From positions 496,001-560,000 of the forward strand of contig CM061094.1 in the NCBI GenBank assembly GCA_030770545.1: a stretch of DNA of 64,000 bases, read 5' to 3'. The stretch's first letter is position 1, and the number at the start of each line of letters is the position of its first letter. A program made the translations under genes and the position numbers. The notes beneath the pieces are model-generated. The model saw nothing but the letters and a program-made list of their open reading frames with translations. It was not told the DNA's origin and did not search any database. The DNA is from Macropodus opercularis (taxonomy: Eukaryota; Chordata; Actinopteri; Anabantiformes; Osphronemidae). Positions 45,805 to 57,599 of this stretch are shown piece after piece.

Positions 45805-47999
45805 GTTGGAAGAAGACGTCCCTCCTTTCAGCTCTCTTCAGTGTTGTGCAGGAACACGCGCTTGGTTTTAGCTAAAGTCACGTTCCTCACGGAGTGTTTG
45901 CTCTGCTGAGTCTCCCATTCCACATGAAGTGGACTCACAATCCCAAGACACCTGCGAACAAAAAGGAGAAATTAACCCAGTGACCGCATTCAAATAAACA
46001 ACTAGGAGAGACCAACGCTGAAAGGTTTGACAGGCTGAGCGCAAAGACGGAGCAGTTTATGAGAATAAGCGAATCAGGAAGGTGCTGACGTACGTTGGTC
46101 AGGTGCAATGACGCAAAGGCACGAATGATCATTTCAAGGTTGGAGTGTGGCAACATTTAATAAATCAAAGCAGCTTGTACAGGTCCCGCTTTTCCTTCAA
46201 CTGTATATATACTTATATTAGAGCTAAGAGACCCGATACAACCACACGACAAACCGTAATAGTAGGAGCCACCAGACTGAGTAGAGTGATAACCAGACTG
46301 GAATCTACCTGAGCCATTTAGACTGGTGGACGATGTCGCTGCACGACACGACGGGAGGATGAGGAGCGAGGGCTAAGGTCACAAACGTCACATCAGCTAC
46401 CACCAACCTACACCAGATGATAATGATAACTCCAGCTCCAGTGTTTACTGTATCGTCCCTTCCATCATGACCCTCTTAACCACCGGTGACGGTACAAACG
46501 TAGACGAAGTCCAACAAATCCTCCTCGAGTGCATGGTGAACAGACGTCGTTCTGCTCCTGCTGCTGATCCTACGCTTTTATATCGAGGTAAAGCGAGAAC
46601 TCAGCCAGAAAATCGACCATATGGCACCGAATCTTCCTGGAGGTGTGATGCGTGTAGATGCCAACGCCTGCTTTCTAACCGTAGCGGCCGTGTACCGTAT
46701 CTAAAACAGACGCACAGCGGGGCCTGGAGTTTCTCCTGCTGATGTGTCCTGTCCTGCCCAACGGGGAAAACACCGCGGCTGCATTCTGCAGAGGGGAGAG
46801 CGTCCCTCACGAAGGGCTCAGACTCTATCCGTGCTCCGCTCAGCTTCAGCGTGATTCACGCATGTTATGCAACGGGCCTGGAGCCTCTGCCCTCCCAGGA
46901 AACGTTCAGCACACGTGTCCACTAAGATATCAGCTGAGCAGGACGAGGCCATTTAGGAGCCTGTTTCTGTCAGCTGGGCTTCATGAGCTACGTGTAATTC
47001 AAGTGTTCATGAGCCAGAAACAAGATTATATCTCTACATTTCCCAGTCGTTCTGGAGGGATAAGCAACCACGCGAGTTGATTAGACAATCCATCATGGCT
47101 ACGTTCAGGGTTACACAGTAGGAAAACAAGACTCCGCTGCTCCTCACCTAGTTAACACCGACTCAAAAACAACAATTAACAAAAAGACTAAATAGCTGGT
47201 GACCAGTGTCCCAGCAGCAGGTGAGAACGCTCCGACCTCAGTACAGGGTGAACGGACGCTAGGACCACGGACCTGAAGAACAACACAAAACACAGGCAGG
47301 TTGATCGGACCATTAGCGGCTCAATGGAACACACGGAGAGAAAGTGATGCTGTTCCAGTCAATTCAGTGAGACTGGAATTAAACACACCTGGAACGAGAG
47401 GAAAACCATAGACTCACAAAACCCAACGCTAGCGCTGCAACTCAGAAAGTCAACAATTCATTCACACGACAGCGGCGTGACATTATATACACAGTTAAAG
47501 AAACGTCTGGACCCTACGGGATGGGCCCAAACGTGTTCTGTGAATGTGTATATGTGCACTGAAAGCTTGAAAACACTCTTAAACAGTATGACTTTGGTTT
47601 TCTGCTGTTGTGACTTAGGTGAAGATCAGAACATTTATGATCCCAGAGGCTCACAGACGGGTTCTTGAAACTGCATGTAAGACTCAGATCAAGTGTTTAA
47701 ATCAGCAACTGTACATACACTACTGCTCCTACTCGTGCTGCCGGTCCGATCCAGAGAACGCACAGACCAGCGGCTACAGATGTGATCCACTCACCAACCT
47801 CCCCAGCAGAGCAGCACGTTCAGATCACAGCACGGCTTCATCCACCGGCACCAGCCTGTCACCTGGCCCGACCGTCTCCAGCTTATGGGCCACACAAAGC
47901 CAACAGCAGCAAAGCACGGAGGCCCCGGCGCCTGGGGCGGTTTCCCTCAACGCTGGGTCCAGCCTCAACCACAGGACCAGCTCTGAACAAGTGCTCACA
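45805..47999 (-). other. KIAA0513 5' non-coding region
   Basis: This region lies between the first coding exon and the CpG-rich promoter candidate. It probably contains a 5'UTR exon and a first intron, as the CpG-rich region starts about 2 kb upstream of the ATG. No coding sequence is recognised. Confidence 0.45.
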
Positions 48000-48560
48000 T
48001 GTCCGAGGCGAACCTGAACGCACCTGCTCCACCTGCAGGGACGGAGACGCCACAGACCTGACGCTGCTCCGAACAGCGATTAGGATGGAACCACGTCAGA
48101 ATAAGCCGAGGAACCGTTTGTCACCGGAACAACCCGAACGACGGAGGAGCAGCGAGGAGGAGCGAGGAGCGAGGAGCAGGGAGGAGCAGGGAGGAGGAGG
48201 CGTGACGTCCCGCGGCAGACTGAGTCAACACGGCAGGTTCCTGGAACGGAGCGACGCTGGAGCCATTTTCATCCCAGCGGTCACAGCTGCGCGCCTCCTC
48301 ACCGGAACCCGTCCGCACGACCGCAACCGGACCGTTACCGTCCAGACCGTTACCGCCGGAAGTAGCGGGAGGTCAAGGGAAGAACGTACGTACGTGAAGT
48401 GCGCGGTGTTGGCACGAGCTGCTCCTGCGTCGTGTTTGGCTCGAGACAGTGGCGTTTGCAGAGACGTGCGCAGGCGCAACCTGAAACGAACGCGATTAAG
48501 GGGAATCCAATGACGTAGCAGACAGCACAGCCAATGAGCGACAGAGCAGCTCTGTCGCAC
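48000..48560 (-). promoter_or_regulatory. Probable KIAA0513 CpG-island promoter
   Basis: The stretch is rich in GC and CpG. It has two CCAAT boxes on the plus strand (48507-48511, 48531-48535), an NRF1-like TGCGCAGGCGCA (48467-48478) and a GACGTA half CRE beside the first CCAAT box. A 243-codon plus-strand frame spans it, as often happens in CpG islands. The nearest minus-strand gene downstream is KIAA0513, so the assignment follows from position. Confidence 0.5.
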
Positions 48561-48936
48561 TTCGTCAAGCCAGGGTGAATGTGAGCGGATGTTACCTTTA
48601 AAAATAAGAGCATGTTACGTCTGACCTCCCTCTGACACGGTGCGTGTTTATTGGAACTGCACGTTTATAGCAACTTAACGATGCTGGTTGAGAACCTGAG
48701 CTTAGATCAGACGTGTTGACGTTTAATTCAAACATATGCGGCAATGTAAAGGTTTCAGAGAGCTTTCTCTGACAATAACAACTTTAAACCAGAAGTGCGA
48801 GCCCAGATGTTCAGAATATGGCACATTGCTTGACTGATGCAAGTTCTCCATGTTGAACTGAGCAGGTCTCTGCTACAGATCCAGACAGTCTAGATGCAGT
48901 AGACACGACGCTCATTCTGTGCAGTGAATCTATTGC

Positions 48937-48942
48937 TTTAAT
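48937..48942 (-). terminator. Carboxylesterase poly(A) signal ATTAAA
   Basis: ATTAAA on the minus strand lies about 62 nt past the carboxylesterase stop codon. It implies a very short 3'UTR. A canonical AATAAA follows at 48647-48652, close to the KIAA0513 promoter. Confidence 0.45.
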
Positions 48943-49003
48943 TTCATGCATGTGGTAAAAGGTCGAGGAATCAGCATCAGCCCCTCTCTAATCCACTCAG
49001 AGG

Positions 49004-52000
49004 TCAGTTTCCAGCTTCGCCAGCTGCTCGCTCCTGCAGCTTCTGAGGGAGGGTGACGGTGGAGAAGTGGACCCTGTCCTCCTTCAGCCTTTGCTTCACG
49101 GTCTGCGTCAGGCCCAGCTCCATGTAGTCCTGCTTCTGTCGGTCGTACTGAGGCCAGCTGACTAGACCAGGACCGTTGGGAGAGCTGAGGAGACATCCAG
49201 AGCTGGTTAAGCGCAGATATCTAGGCCGAGCCATTCTGCTGCACAGTCGACGTAAACAGGCCATGGAGCGTGTGGTGTTGTGAAATAAAGGCAAAGTGAC
49301 ATTTGAAATTAAAACCCGTATAATCTATCAGGAAAATAGTGACTATCATAGTGTTTGACAAGAATAAACAGGTGAATGAAGCAGAATAAAGAAAATGTTT
49401 CATGATAATGAGCTGATATATTATGTGTATATTATATAATATACATTTCCTCATGCATGATGCGCCGTTGGTTTATTATTATTGAAAGGTGCAGCAGGCG
49501 ACGTCAGCTTCTGACAGGACGGTAATAGAGAGAACGCAAAACAGTCTCGTCTCCGTCCAGAACCTGAGCTCTGCTCGTGTGCAGCTTGGTCTCTGTGCTC
49601 GTGTCTTGGACCTGCTATGGAACCAAGTCTCCTCACGTGCAGTACAGATTAATGCTGCTTTAACCCTCGTGCAGCCTTCGAGGATGTCAAAAGGAAAACA
49701 GGGGGCACATAAGCTCAAAAACCACACGGGTTGGATAAAGTCACAACACGCTTCATAGATGAACGGTTGGATGAACTTGTTCATCATAGACCCACACGTG
49801 TTCATTGCTTGGATGTAAAACCCACGAAAGCTGTTTAATCCAACCCTTTTTGAGCTTTGAGCCCCCTAGTTATCAGTGGGGTCGTTTGACCAGTCGAAGG
49901 TCCCACAAGGGTTAATCAGCTTGTTTCTGCTGGTCCCTACTTACCCAGTCCGAGCGAAATTGGCCCAGTATGCCATCATGGTCCTACAAAGTGTTTCATC
50001 GTCCTTGGTGATGTTTCCTAAGGTTGGGACAAGAGGAGATTAGGTGCACAATCGGTAGTTGTGGTCCATGAGCCACGTGCTGCTTCTCATAATCTCCCTT
50101 CATTCGTTCATTGTTTGACAACCACATCCAGACCTTGGACACTTGATGATCAGTTCACATTAATGTTCCAATGCTGAAAATGCTGAAAACCTACCAAGGA
50201 TTTTGATATGTCCGTCCCAGAAACATCCACCAAACACGAAGCCGACATCGTCTGCGTGATCTGCCTTCACAAAGCTGGGTCTGTTGATCCGGTGGAGGTC
50301 AGCCTGGTATGTGAACTCATACATATAAACTGGAACACCTGCGTCTAAACACCCCAAAGAGACAAAACCAGCCGACCCTCACGTCACATTCACAGAGCGT
50401 CTTACACAGGTTCATCTAGACAGCACCCAAACTGGAACAGGAAGAATCGAGCCCAGCGTAGTCTGTGTGAGCCTTCCCCTACTCACCCACGTGGTATCCG
50501 GCCACTCTGATAACAGGCAGCGTCATCAGTAAGTCTCCAATGATTTCAGTGAACCCATCTCTGATCTCTTCTGGAGTCTTAGCATCTTTCAGGTACTCAT
50601 CTGCGATGATGCTGTTGGCACGCGACACCTGCAAAAGAGCAGAAGTCTGGGCCCTCAGTCCTTCTGAGTGGCTTCATAAGACCCTAGAGCCGTGGTGCAT
50701 CGTCTTGTGTAGATAGAAACGTTTATTGATGTATTTAACTAATAGTTTTCTTTTGCTTAACCTTTCAGGTTCTAATTCATCTAATTCATTTGTTTTATAT
50801 CGAGCTGTTTAAATGTATCTGTTAATTTATTCATTTTCTCAAACGTAACCTCTGCTTTTACTTCTCTACATACCTTTAACTGTAGTGTTTCCTTTGATAT
50901 AATCAGTACCAGGAGCTTTTCCTAAGATCTTGTTTTATTCCGCTCTGACCACCTGCAAGCTGCAGCTTCTGCTCATGCATGGTTCTATGTGTCTGTGTTT
51001 TATATCCACCGCTGCACCTGCAGCTGTCACGGAGCAGCTTACCCCTGCAGGGTTGAACAGATTCATCACCGGCAGCACAGACTCTCTGTTCATGCCGTTC
51101 ACCCAGCCAGGAGGCGCGAAACTCTGATGAGCAGGAGACAAAGCCTCGGTGAGCTCAGCACAGAAACACTGCAGTAACGGTGCAAGCGGAGGCCGAGGCC
51201 TGAGACCTGGGGAAGGATCCATCCAAACTCATGGTTGGTCACTCCCATCAGCACCGGAACCTTCAGAACTTCCTTCCTCTTCAGCAGCTCCTCAGCCGTG
51301 TCGCTCAGTAACACACCGTCCACCACAGCCCCCAGGTAAAGCTTCATCTAAACACAGACACAGCTTCAGCTTGCTCGCACCCAAGGCTGCCCCCTGCTGG
51401 ACAATGTCTCTCCCAGGCAGCCTCCAGGACAGCAGCTGCTGAAAGGGTCCTTTACCTTCTTGGTTGCCTCAGTTAACTCTGCCGTCGTCTTTCCACGCAA
51501 ACACTGGACTAGGCCCTCAGTGCTGCTGTGGTCACATCCAGTGAGGTTGGCAACGATCTACACGAGGTGGAGAAAAGACACGTCAGCACATGCACCTGAA
51601 CGCAGTGTCATTTATTTGACTGTGCCCTGCTCTAGAAATATACACAACAAACACACAACAGCTACGACAGCAGCCAACAACCAAGGCCTCGTATAGAAAT
51701 TCTCTGTTATGTATTTATCCCATTATTGTTAATGGAGCCTGCGTCACATGATGGTCACAGGTTATGAGTCATAATCAGTTACCTGCTGCATAGCTCAGCG
51801 GTTAATAAAGGGGATCTGAAAAGTAAGGAACAGGAGTTTTCTAATGAAGGCAGTACGAGTGTTACCTCTGTGGGAAGTAGAGAGGAAACTTTAGGTTGAA
51901 GGTGTGAATAAAATAAATGAAAAGAAAGTATGTGTTGTTCTGCAGGGCTTGAATTGTTTGTTGCACGTTCTTCACGTCGGACTGGAGCTGCTGGTTATTT

Positions 52001-54651
52001 AAGGCGGTGCCAGACAGTCCAGCAGAGCTAATGTCACCCTCCCTACTCTAATCCAGGAGCAGAAGAACCGGCAGCTTGTGTGACTGTACCTTGGCATGAA
52101 TTAAAGGGTTGCTTGAAGCTTGGGACACAAGTGTCGCTACTCCACTTTGAAAGATCGCTCTCTGAAACAATCCTTTGGCTTGTGGAGACAGAGTCTGTTC
52201 AGAAGAAATGAGGCCATGAAGCGTGAATGAGAGCGTCATGAGTTGTTAAGATGCTACCAGCAGTCTGTGTTCGTTACCAGTATGGAGGCACTGATGCCTC
52301 CTGCAGATTCTCCAGCGACTGTGACGCGTTGCGGGTCGCCTCCAAACGCTTCGATATTGTCTCTCACCCACCTCAGAGCTGCCAGCTGATCCAGGAAACC
52401 CCAGTTGCCCTGCGCATATTCGTCCCCAGTGCTGGGGAACAGGAAGAGTCCATCTCATTCAGAAATGTGTGGGTTAAGATGAAACAGGTCCTTACCTCAG
52501 GAATCCCAGAAAGCCAAGGCGATACTGGATAATGACTGTTATTATGTTCTCATAAGCAACTAATGGAGCTCCATCATACTGAGAAGCTGCACCCATGGAC
52601 AGGCCTCCTCCATGGATCCACACCATCACCTGCAACGCAATGCAACACAACACAACACAACACAACGCAACACAACGCAACACAACGCAACACAACGCAA
52701 CACAACGCAACACAACGCAACACAACGCAACACAACACAACGCAACACAACACAACACAACACAAACTTAATTAGGCCACGTGCAAATGCTGAAAAACCC
52801 TGAGTAGGTGTGATGTCACAAGCTAAATCCATCAAGTGCTGCTCCCTTCACTTCACAATACAACAAGCTGGGTGTGAAACATCGGCCTTATTTTATGAAA
52901 ATGAGAAGATGCTTCACATTTGAATCCTCATTTTCCGCCTAATGTTCAGCGATATGGATGTTGGAGAGTGTGAACACTTCAAACGCACCGGCAGTTTGTC
53001 CTCCTTCGATGCTTCAGCTGGAGTGTACACGTTCAAATACAGACAGTCTTCTGAAATCTCTGGAGGGGTGAAATCTATGGACATGATCCTAGAAACATCC
53101 ACAATGATTTCTAAATCCTGGACACACCTGAGGAGGAAAGGAAGAGAAGAAGAAGAAGAGCAGGAAAAGGAAGAAAAGACGACGAGAAGAAGAAGAAGAA
53201 GAGCAGGAAAAGGAAGAAAAGACGACGAGAAGAAGAAGAAGAAGAAGAAGAGCAGGAAAGGGAAGAAAAGAAGACGAGAAGAAGAAGAAGAACAGCAGCA
53301 GCAAGAAGAAGAAAAGAAGAAGAAGAAGAGCAGGAAAAGGAAGAAAAGAAGACGAGAAGAAGAAGAAGAACAGCAGCAGCAAGATGAAGAAAAGAAGTAG
53401 AAGAAGAGCAGGAAATGGAAGAGAAGACAAGAAGAAGAACAACAACAGCAGCAGAAGAAGATTGTACGTTATCCAGAAACAGGCCGTGAGCCATTGTGCG
53501 CCGGCTGCAGTATTACATCGGGGGCTGCCGTGTGCAGTCCCGCTCCCCCTCCCAGGGCTCGGCATCCTGGGGTGCAGCCAGGCGGAGGAGCCCGACAGGA
53601 GGCTTCGCGAAGGGAATTCCGAGGTATTGCTTCACCCTCCTGTCTGCGCCTTTTGCCGTCACATAGTTCCCTCGGATTCGACCATTTTTCAGAGAGACCA
53701 CAGGGTCAGTGATCTCTGCTGGAGACAGAACAGAGAGGGTTGAAGGTCTGCCCCAGAGTTTACTGATCACTGTCACAGTGATGTCATTGTGTGATCACGT
53801 GAATCTAGGACTGATCTGGCTGAAGTCTTCAAGGTGGATGCTGGTTACCGTGACAACGGAGCTTGTCATCATGTAAACTCTGTGGCTGATTCTCACATGT
53901 GACTCACGTGCTCTGCTTAGAGTAGTTTGCTTTTTAGTGCGGCCAGTTTGTGGATGGCCTAATAAATCTAATTAAACATTTAGCACTTCTGCCAAAACTT
54001 TGAGGAAATAGTTGTCAAACAAATGTTGGTTCTTTCCTGTAGAAGGTAATGCATCGTTGTCCCCATTAACATTCGGTCATCTTTCATTTCTTTCATTACT
54101 TATGTTGTTGAGACAAAGGAGCAGCAAACAAAGGAGCCGTTCTTCTGGTGCCCTCGTGTGTCCAGAGCTCGTGTTTTTCGTGTGTGGGACCTGTCTGGGT
54201 CAGCTCTTATGCAAAACAGGCTCCATGTCAAGGTGAAGTAAAGGAACGAGCTCAGTCTCTTTCAGTCACCGCATTGACAACGTAACGTAGCCGTAGTCGC
54301 TTTATCCACGATCAAAGTGCAATGTTTGAGTGGTGTAAACATACGGGACCACCAGCTAATACGAATGGATTCAAATGTCCCATATTAGAGTAAATGTACT
54401 TACTACAGACCTGTAAGGTCAGACACACGGCACTAAGCTGGCTGTGAAGTCAGACCATGGACTGCACTTAGCCTGTCCAACATGTAAATAGCACCCTTCA
54501 GTCAGACATCAACAGCTGTCAGACATCTTTCACCCTATTTATGTGCTGCCTTCCCCGCGTTCCTCTGCTGCTAAGAGCATCGCATGCTTTTCTTACCTGG
54601 CGTCACCTGTGCTACGTGAAGCAGACAAACAATCAGCAACACTGTTCTCAT
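49004..54651 (-). CDS. Carboxylesterase, type B, CES2-like
   Basis: This is an alpha/beta-hydrolase that cleaves carboxylic esters, amides or thioesters of xenobiotics and lipids. Exons in coding order are 54651-54597, 53718-53517, 53127-52989, 52629-52496, 52431-52278, 52194-52090, 51557-51456, 51347-51207, 51123-51043, 50628-50487, 50344-50195, 50017-49945 and 49184-49004. All are GT-AG and in phase, giving 552 aa (human CES1 567, CES2 559). A signal peptide MRTVLLIVCLLHVAQV forms exon 1. The oxyanion loop is HGGG at 138-141. The triad is Ser219 in GESAGG, Glu337 in NHEFGW and His448 in ADHADD. Disulfide cysteines appear in QPPMCVQD and SEDCLYLN. The C-terminus GEAGN lacks the HXEL ER-retention signal of mammalian enzymes, so secretion is possible. 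Which CES paralogue it matches needs a tree. Confidence 0.95.
49660..49915. mobile_element. piggyBac-type MITE with TTAA target duplication
   Basis: A 248-bp element (49664-49911) is flanked on both sides by TTAA. Its ends are CCCTCGTG and CACAAGGG, imperfect terminal inverted repeats that continue inward (GCCTTCGA against ACCTTCGA). A second internal inverted pair (AAGCTCAAAAA with GGGTTGGAT on the left, ATCCAACCC with TTTTTGAGCTT on the right) makes the whole element a long imperfect hairpin. TTAA duplication and CCC..GGG ends are hallmarks of piggyBac transposition. There is no coding capacity. It lies in carboxylesterase intron 12, with the right TTAA about 30 bp from the exon 12 donor. 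Confidence 0.8.
51387..51400 (-). promoter_or_regulatory. CTCF-like motif in carboxylesterase intron 7
   Basis: On the minus strand CCAGCAGGGGGCAG matches the CTCF core CCASYAGRKGGCR fully. It lies between carboxylesterase exons 7 and 8. Binding is inferred from the motif. Confidence 0.45.
52632..52765. repeat. CAACA/CGCAA pentanucleotide-type repeat at a splice acceptor
   Basis: Alternating ACACA and ACGCA pentamers (a 10-bp period where CACAACGCAA repeats) fill 134 bp. The repeat begins 3 nt from carboxylesterase exon 4 (first base 52629). In the transcript it reads as GUUGU/GUUGC and provides the whole 3' splice-site region, including the terminal UUGCAG. Confidence 0.95.
53130..53460. 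repeat. Purine-rich GAA/AGG imperfect tandem repeat
   Basis: The plus strand is over 300 bp of almost pure purine built from GAAGAA runs. GAGCAGGAAA recurs five times at uneven spacing and CAGCAGCAGCAAGA at least twice. In the carboxylesterase transcript (minus strand) it is a very long polypyrimidine tract immediately upstream of exon 3. Lysine- and glutamate-rich or leucine- and phenylalanine-rich frames here are low-complexity artefacts. Confidence 0.93.
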
Positions 54652-57599
54652 CCTGACCGGAGCCGAGGAAAACACAAAGTCCTGCGAGTGTACTGTACTT
54701 TCAGAGAAGCTGCCCCCGTCCCGGACCTCTGGTACCGCCCCCAGCACACACACTCCCTGGTACTTCTGCCTTTGGGAGGACATTCACAGACATGATTCGC
54801 TGCCTGAACTCAGCTGGAGCAGACATGGATCCAAACCCAGTTCTAACCTGAACCTGGACAGAAGCGCGTTACATGTACGTCTGAGTCTACAGCCTCCGCC
54901 TCCCACACACGGTCACTGTCGTCGATGATTTAGCCTCCAGCGCCTCAAGCAGAACCCTGACCGCTGAGTCCTACGTGACTAAACGCTGCCCTTTGACCCC
55001 TGCAGCTCAGCCCCGCAGGCCACTGTCTCAAACACATGACGTCAGCTGAGCTGAACATGCTGCTTGGTGCTGGAATGTGAGCCTGCCTGTATAGTTCAGA
55101 AAAACAGATTTCAACAATGTTTTGACAGCTGCTTCACTTAGAGGAGGTGAAATGCAGGAGTCAGTCGGTGTAGTATTTGATATCTATATATGTGTGTGTG
55201 TGCAGGGATTATTTATTATAGGGTTTAAAGAATTAAAGGTCACTGATTCACAGACATCTGGTGCTGCTCAAAGTCACAGGAGCAGATAAAGGCATCTGGG
55301 TGTTAATGTTGTTGCTGATGCCGTGCTTTGGTGGAACACCGTGAACTGTTTGGTCTACTTTTTGAAACATCTGTCACTTTCACTGAGAAACTTGCTTCTT
55401 TTACAAATATCACTGATGTGATGTTATCTTCCAGCTTCTCCTTGGGGATGTTGCTTTGGATAAAGCGCTGCACTGTTTGAGGAGTGGCTTGGCAGCAGAC
55501 ACACAACAGTCCTTTAATGTCTACATTTTAGGATCATCAAACCTTTGCTTATATAACAGAAAGTGTAAAGGTCCCAAATGTTGCTCAAGCGCAGTCACAC
55601 AATGTAACTGTCTCATTTGCTTAGAATCTACAACACATTTGTCCTTTAAAAATAAAAATTCAGTGCAAACAATGTGATATTTTTGTTGTGGCAATAATAA
55701 TTCTCAGTATCTGTTAATATTAAAATGCTAAAGAAGGCCACTGCCAGCACTGCGTGGCTAATACACCTGCTGAGGTTGGGCAGGCTGAACTGAGAACCAG
55801 CACCGGCCCAGCACCGGCCCAACCCGGCGTGGCCAGTAGCCCGCGGGATCCGTGCAAACACCGAACTGATCCGAGTTTGTCAAATCAATATTTGAGCCAA
55901 GAGGTCAGCTTCCACCGCGCTGTTTACCTTTCAGTATCAGTGGATCGACTAGATGTTCCACTCCAAACACGCTGAGTTCTGTGAACTTGAGGTGGGAGCA
56001 GCGAGGCCGAGGTCTGTTCCAACTAGTCCTGCTTGTTCAACTCTGTAGTCACGCTGGGTTTTCTGACGAAGCGGCACCTGTGACTCCCGTTGACTTTTCA
56101 GGCTGATCACAAGCTGAGGGTCTGAGAAGAGCCCTGGTGAGCTGCTGTAGACAGAACCGGGCCGAGGCGCTGCCCCACCCAGAAGATGCAGTCAGTCCAA
56201 ACCGACCTACATGAAACCAACATAGTCTTTACTGTGACTGACAACTCAAAGGAGAAGTGGCAGGTGGAAAACTACAAACTAAGGAGCAAGTAGAAACCAG
56301 AACCAGAAGAGAAATATAAAAAACCTCTAAGACACTAAGGCCCAGGTCAGAAGGTTAAATGAAACTCAAATACCCTCTAACCCAGATCCTCCTCCGGGCA
56401 GGTCCACTCCCAAACACACACCGCTGGTCAGAACAGGCCTCCAAGGCCCAATTCCTCTGGGTGAGAAGCGGTAGAAGCAGGAGCGCGGCGGTACCGTCAG
56501 GGCGGTAACCACAGAAGAAGAGCTGAGGGTCTGCAGGGCGCGGGGGCGTTGGGCAACCAGCACGTGGCTGAACAGGCGTGTGAGGCAGCGCGGAGTGAGC
56601 ACGTGTGGCTGGAGCGGGAAGAAAATAGCACGAGAGGAGCCGTGAGCCTTCGTTCTGCCAGTCAGAGGAAGCTGTGACCATGAGGCAGTGAGTGACGTCT
56701 GTCTCTGTACTGGGGCCAGTCACCGGCCCGTGACCCTTAACCGGACCATGGATGGACGTCCAGCTGTGTGACCCGACACGCAGCTCCTGCCGACGCACGC
56801 AGTCACGGGTGTGGATGCGTTCAGGCCCAGAGAACCCGGCTGAACTGGGCCGTGTTAAGGCACAGTGACTTTCTGCCATATTCCAGATCACAGTCACAAT
56901 GTTCTGCTCTGACAGTGAAAGGCCTACGAACTGGCTAAACCCGCTAAAATCCATTACAGTGGGTGACCTAGTCCCAACTATTTCACATTTCTGTCCCATT
57001 TTGCTTGTGACAAAACATCCTAAAAGACCCCAAGTGACCCGGGAACAACAACACAACGGTTCAAACACAGTCGAGCTCTCCACCAGCTCAGCCTTCATGT
57101 CGCTCTGGTTCTGGACTTGGAGCATCTCCCTCACTGCTCAGCCTTCAGGTCACCACAGCAGAAGCTCAGTGTGGGTCAGTCGGCGCTGGCCGCTAGGTGG
57201 CACCAGTCAATTCATGTTGAACGCGTTGCTGTGTGGAAAGAAAGTGTCAACTCAAATCCCTTGAAAGCGACCAACTCTGGAAAACCCAGAGACAGACGGT
57301 AACTTAGTGTTAAGTGTCTCATGAAGAAACCACAATGTCAGCGATTCGATCTAATATTTTAAGATGCAGCACAACGCGTTAAAAGGTGTGAACGTTGAGC
57401 GTCATGTGTGACGTCAATCCCTAGTCAGGACAAAACACGGAAAAGCTTAGAATTACTCAGGAACAACAGTAATGCACGAGCCGCTGCCGCCTCATCTGCC
57501 ACTTACACGTGTTTCTGCCATGAAACCACCGGATCCTGTCAGTTAGAGCAACGTGTGAAGACTGTTTGCTCGCGTCACGCGCTACAACGACGACTGTCG
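54652..57599. other. Carboxylesterase-zfpm1 intergenic region
   Basis: The divergent interval between the carboxylesterase start (minus) and the zfpm1 promoter (plus). No known gene is recognised. It contains a strong CTCF-like motif (57187-57205) and a 259-codon minus-strand open frame (56355-57134) without family signature. The carboxylesterase promoter should lie just above 54651; no TATA box could be fixed. Confidence 0.55.
57187..57205 (+). promoter_or_regulatory. Strong CTCF-like motif between CES and zfpm1
   Basis: TGGCCGCTAGGTGGCACCA matches the extended CTCF consensus YGRCCASYAGRKGGCRSYA at 18 of 19 positions. Its place between a metabolic gene and a developmental regulator fits an insulator. 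Binding is inferred. Confidence 0.6.

Noticed and set aside
47782..48513. 243-codon plus-strand open frame
   Set aside because: It lies in a CpG-rich promoter where stops are rare, has arginine-rich low-information content and no family signature.
53089..53565. Leucine/phenylalanine-rich 158-codon frame resembling a membrane protein
   Set aside because: Translation of the purine/pyrimidine repeat inside a carboxylesterase intron.
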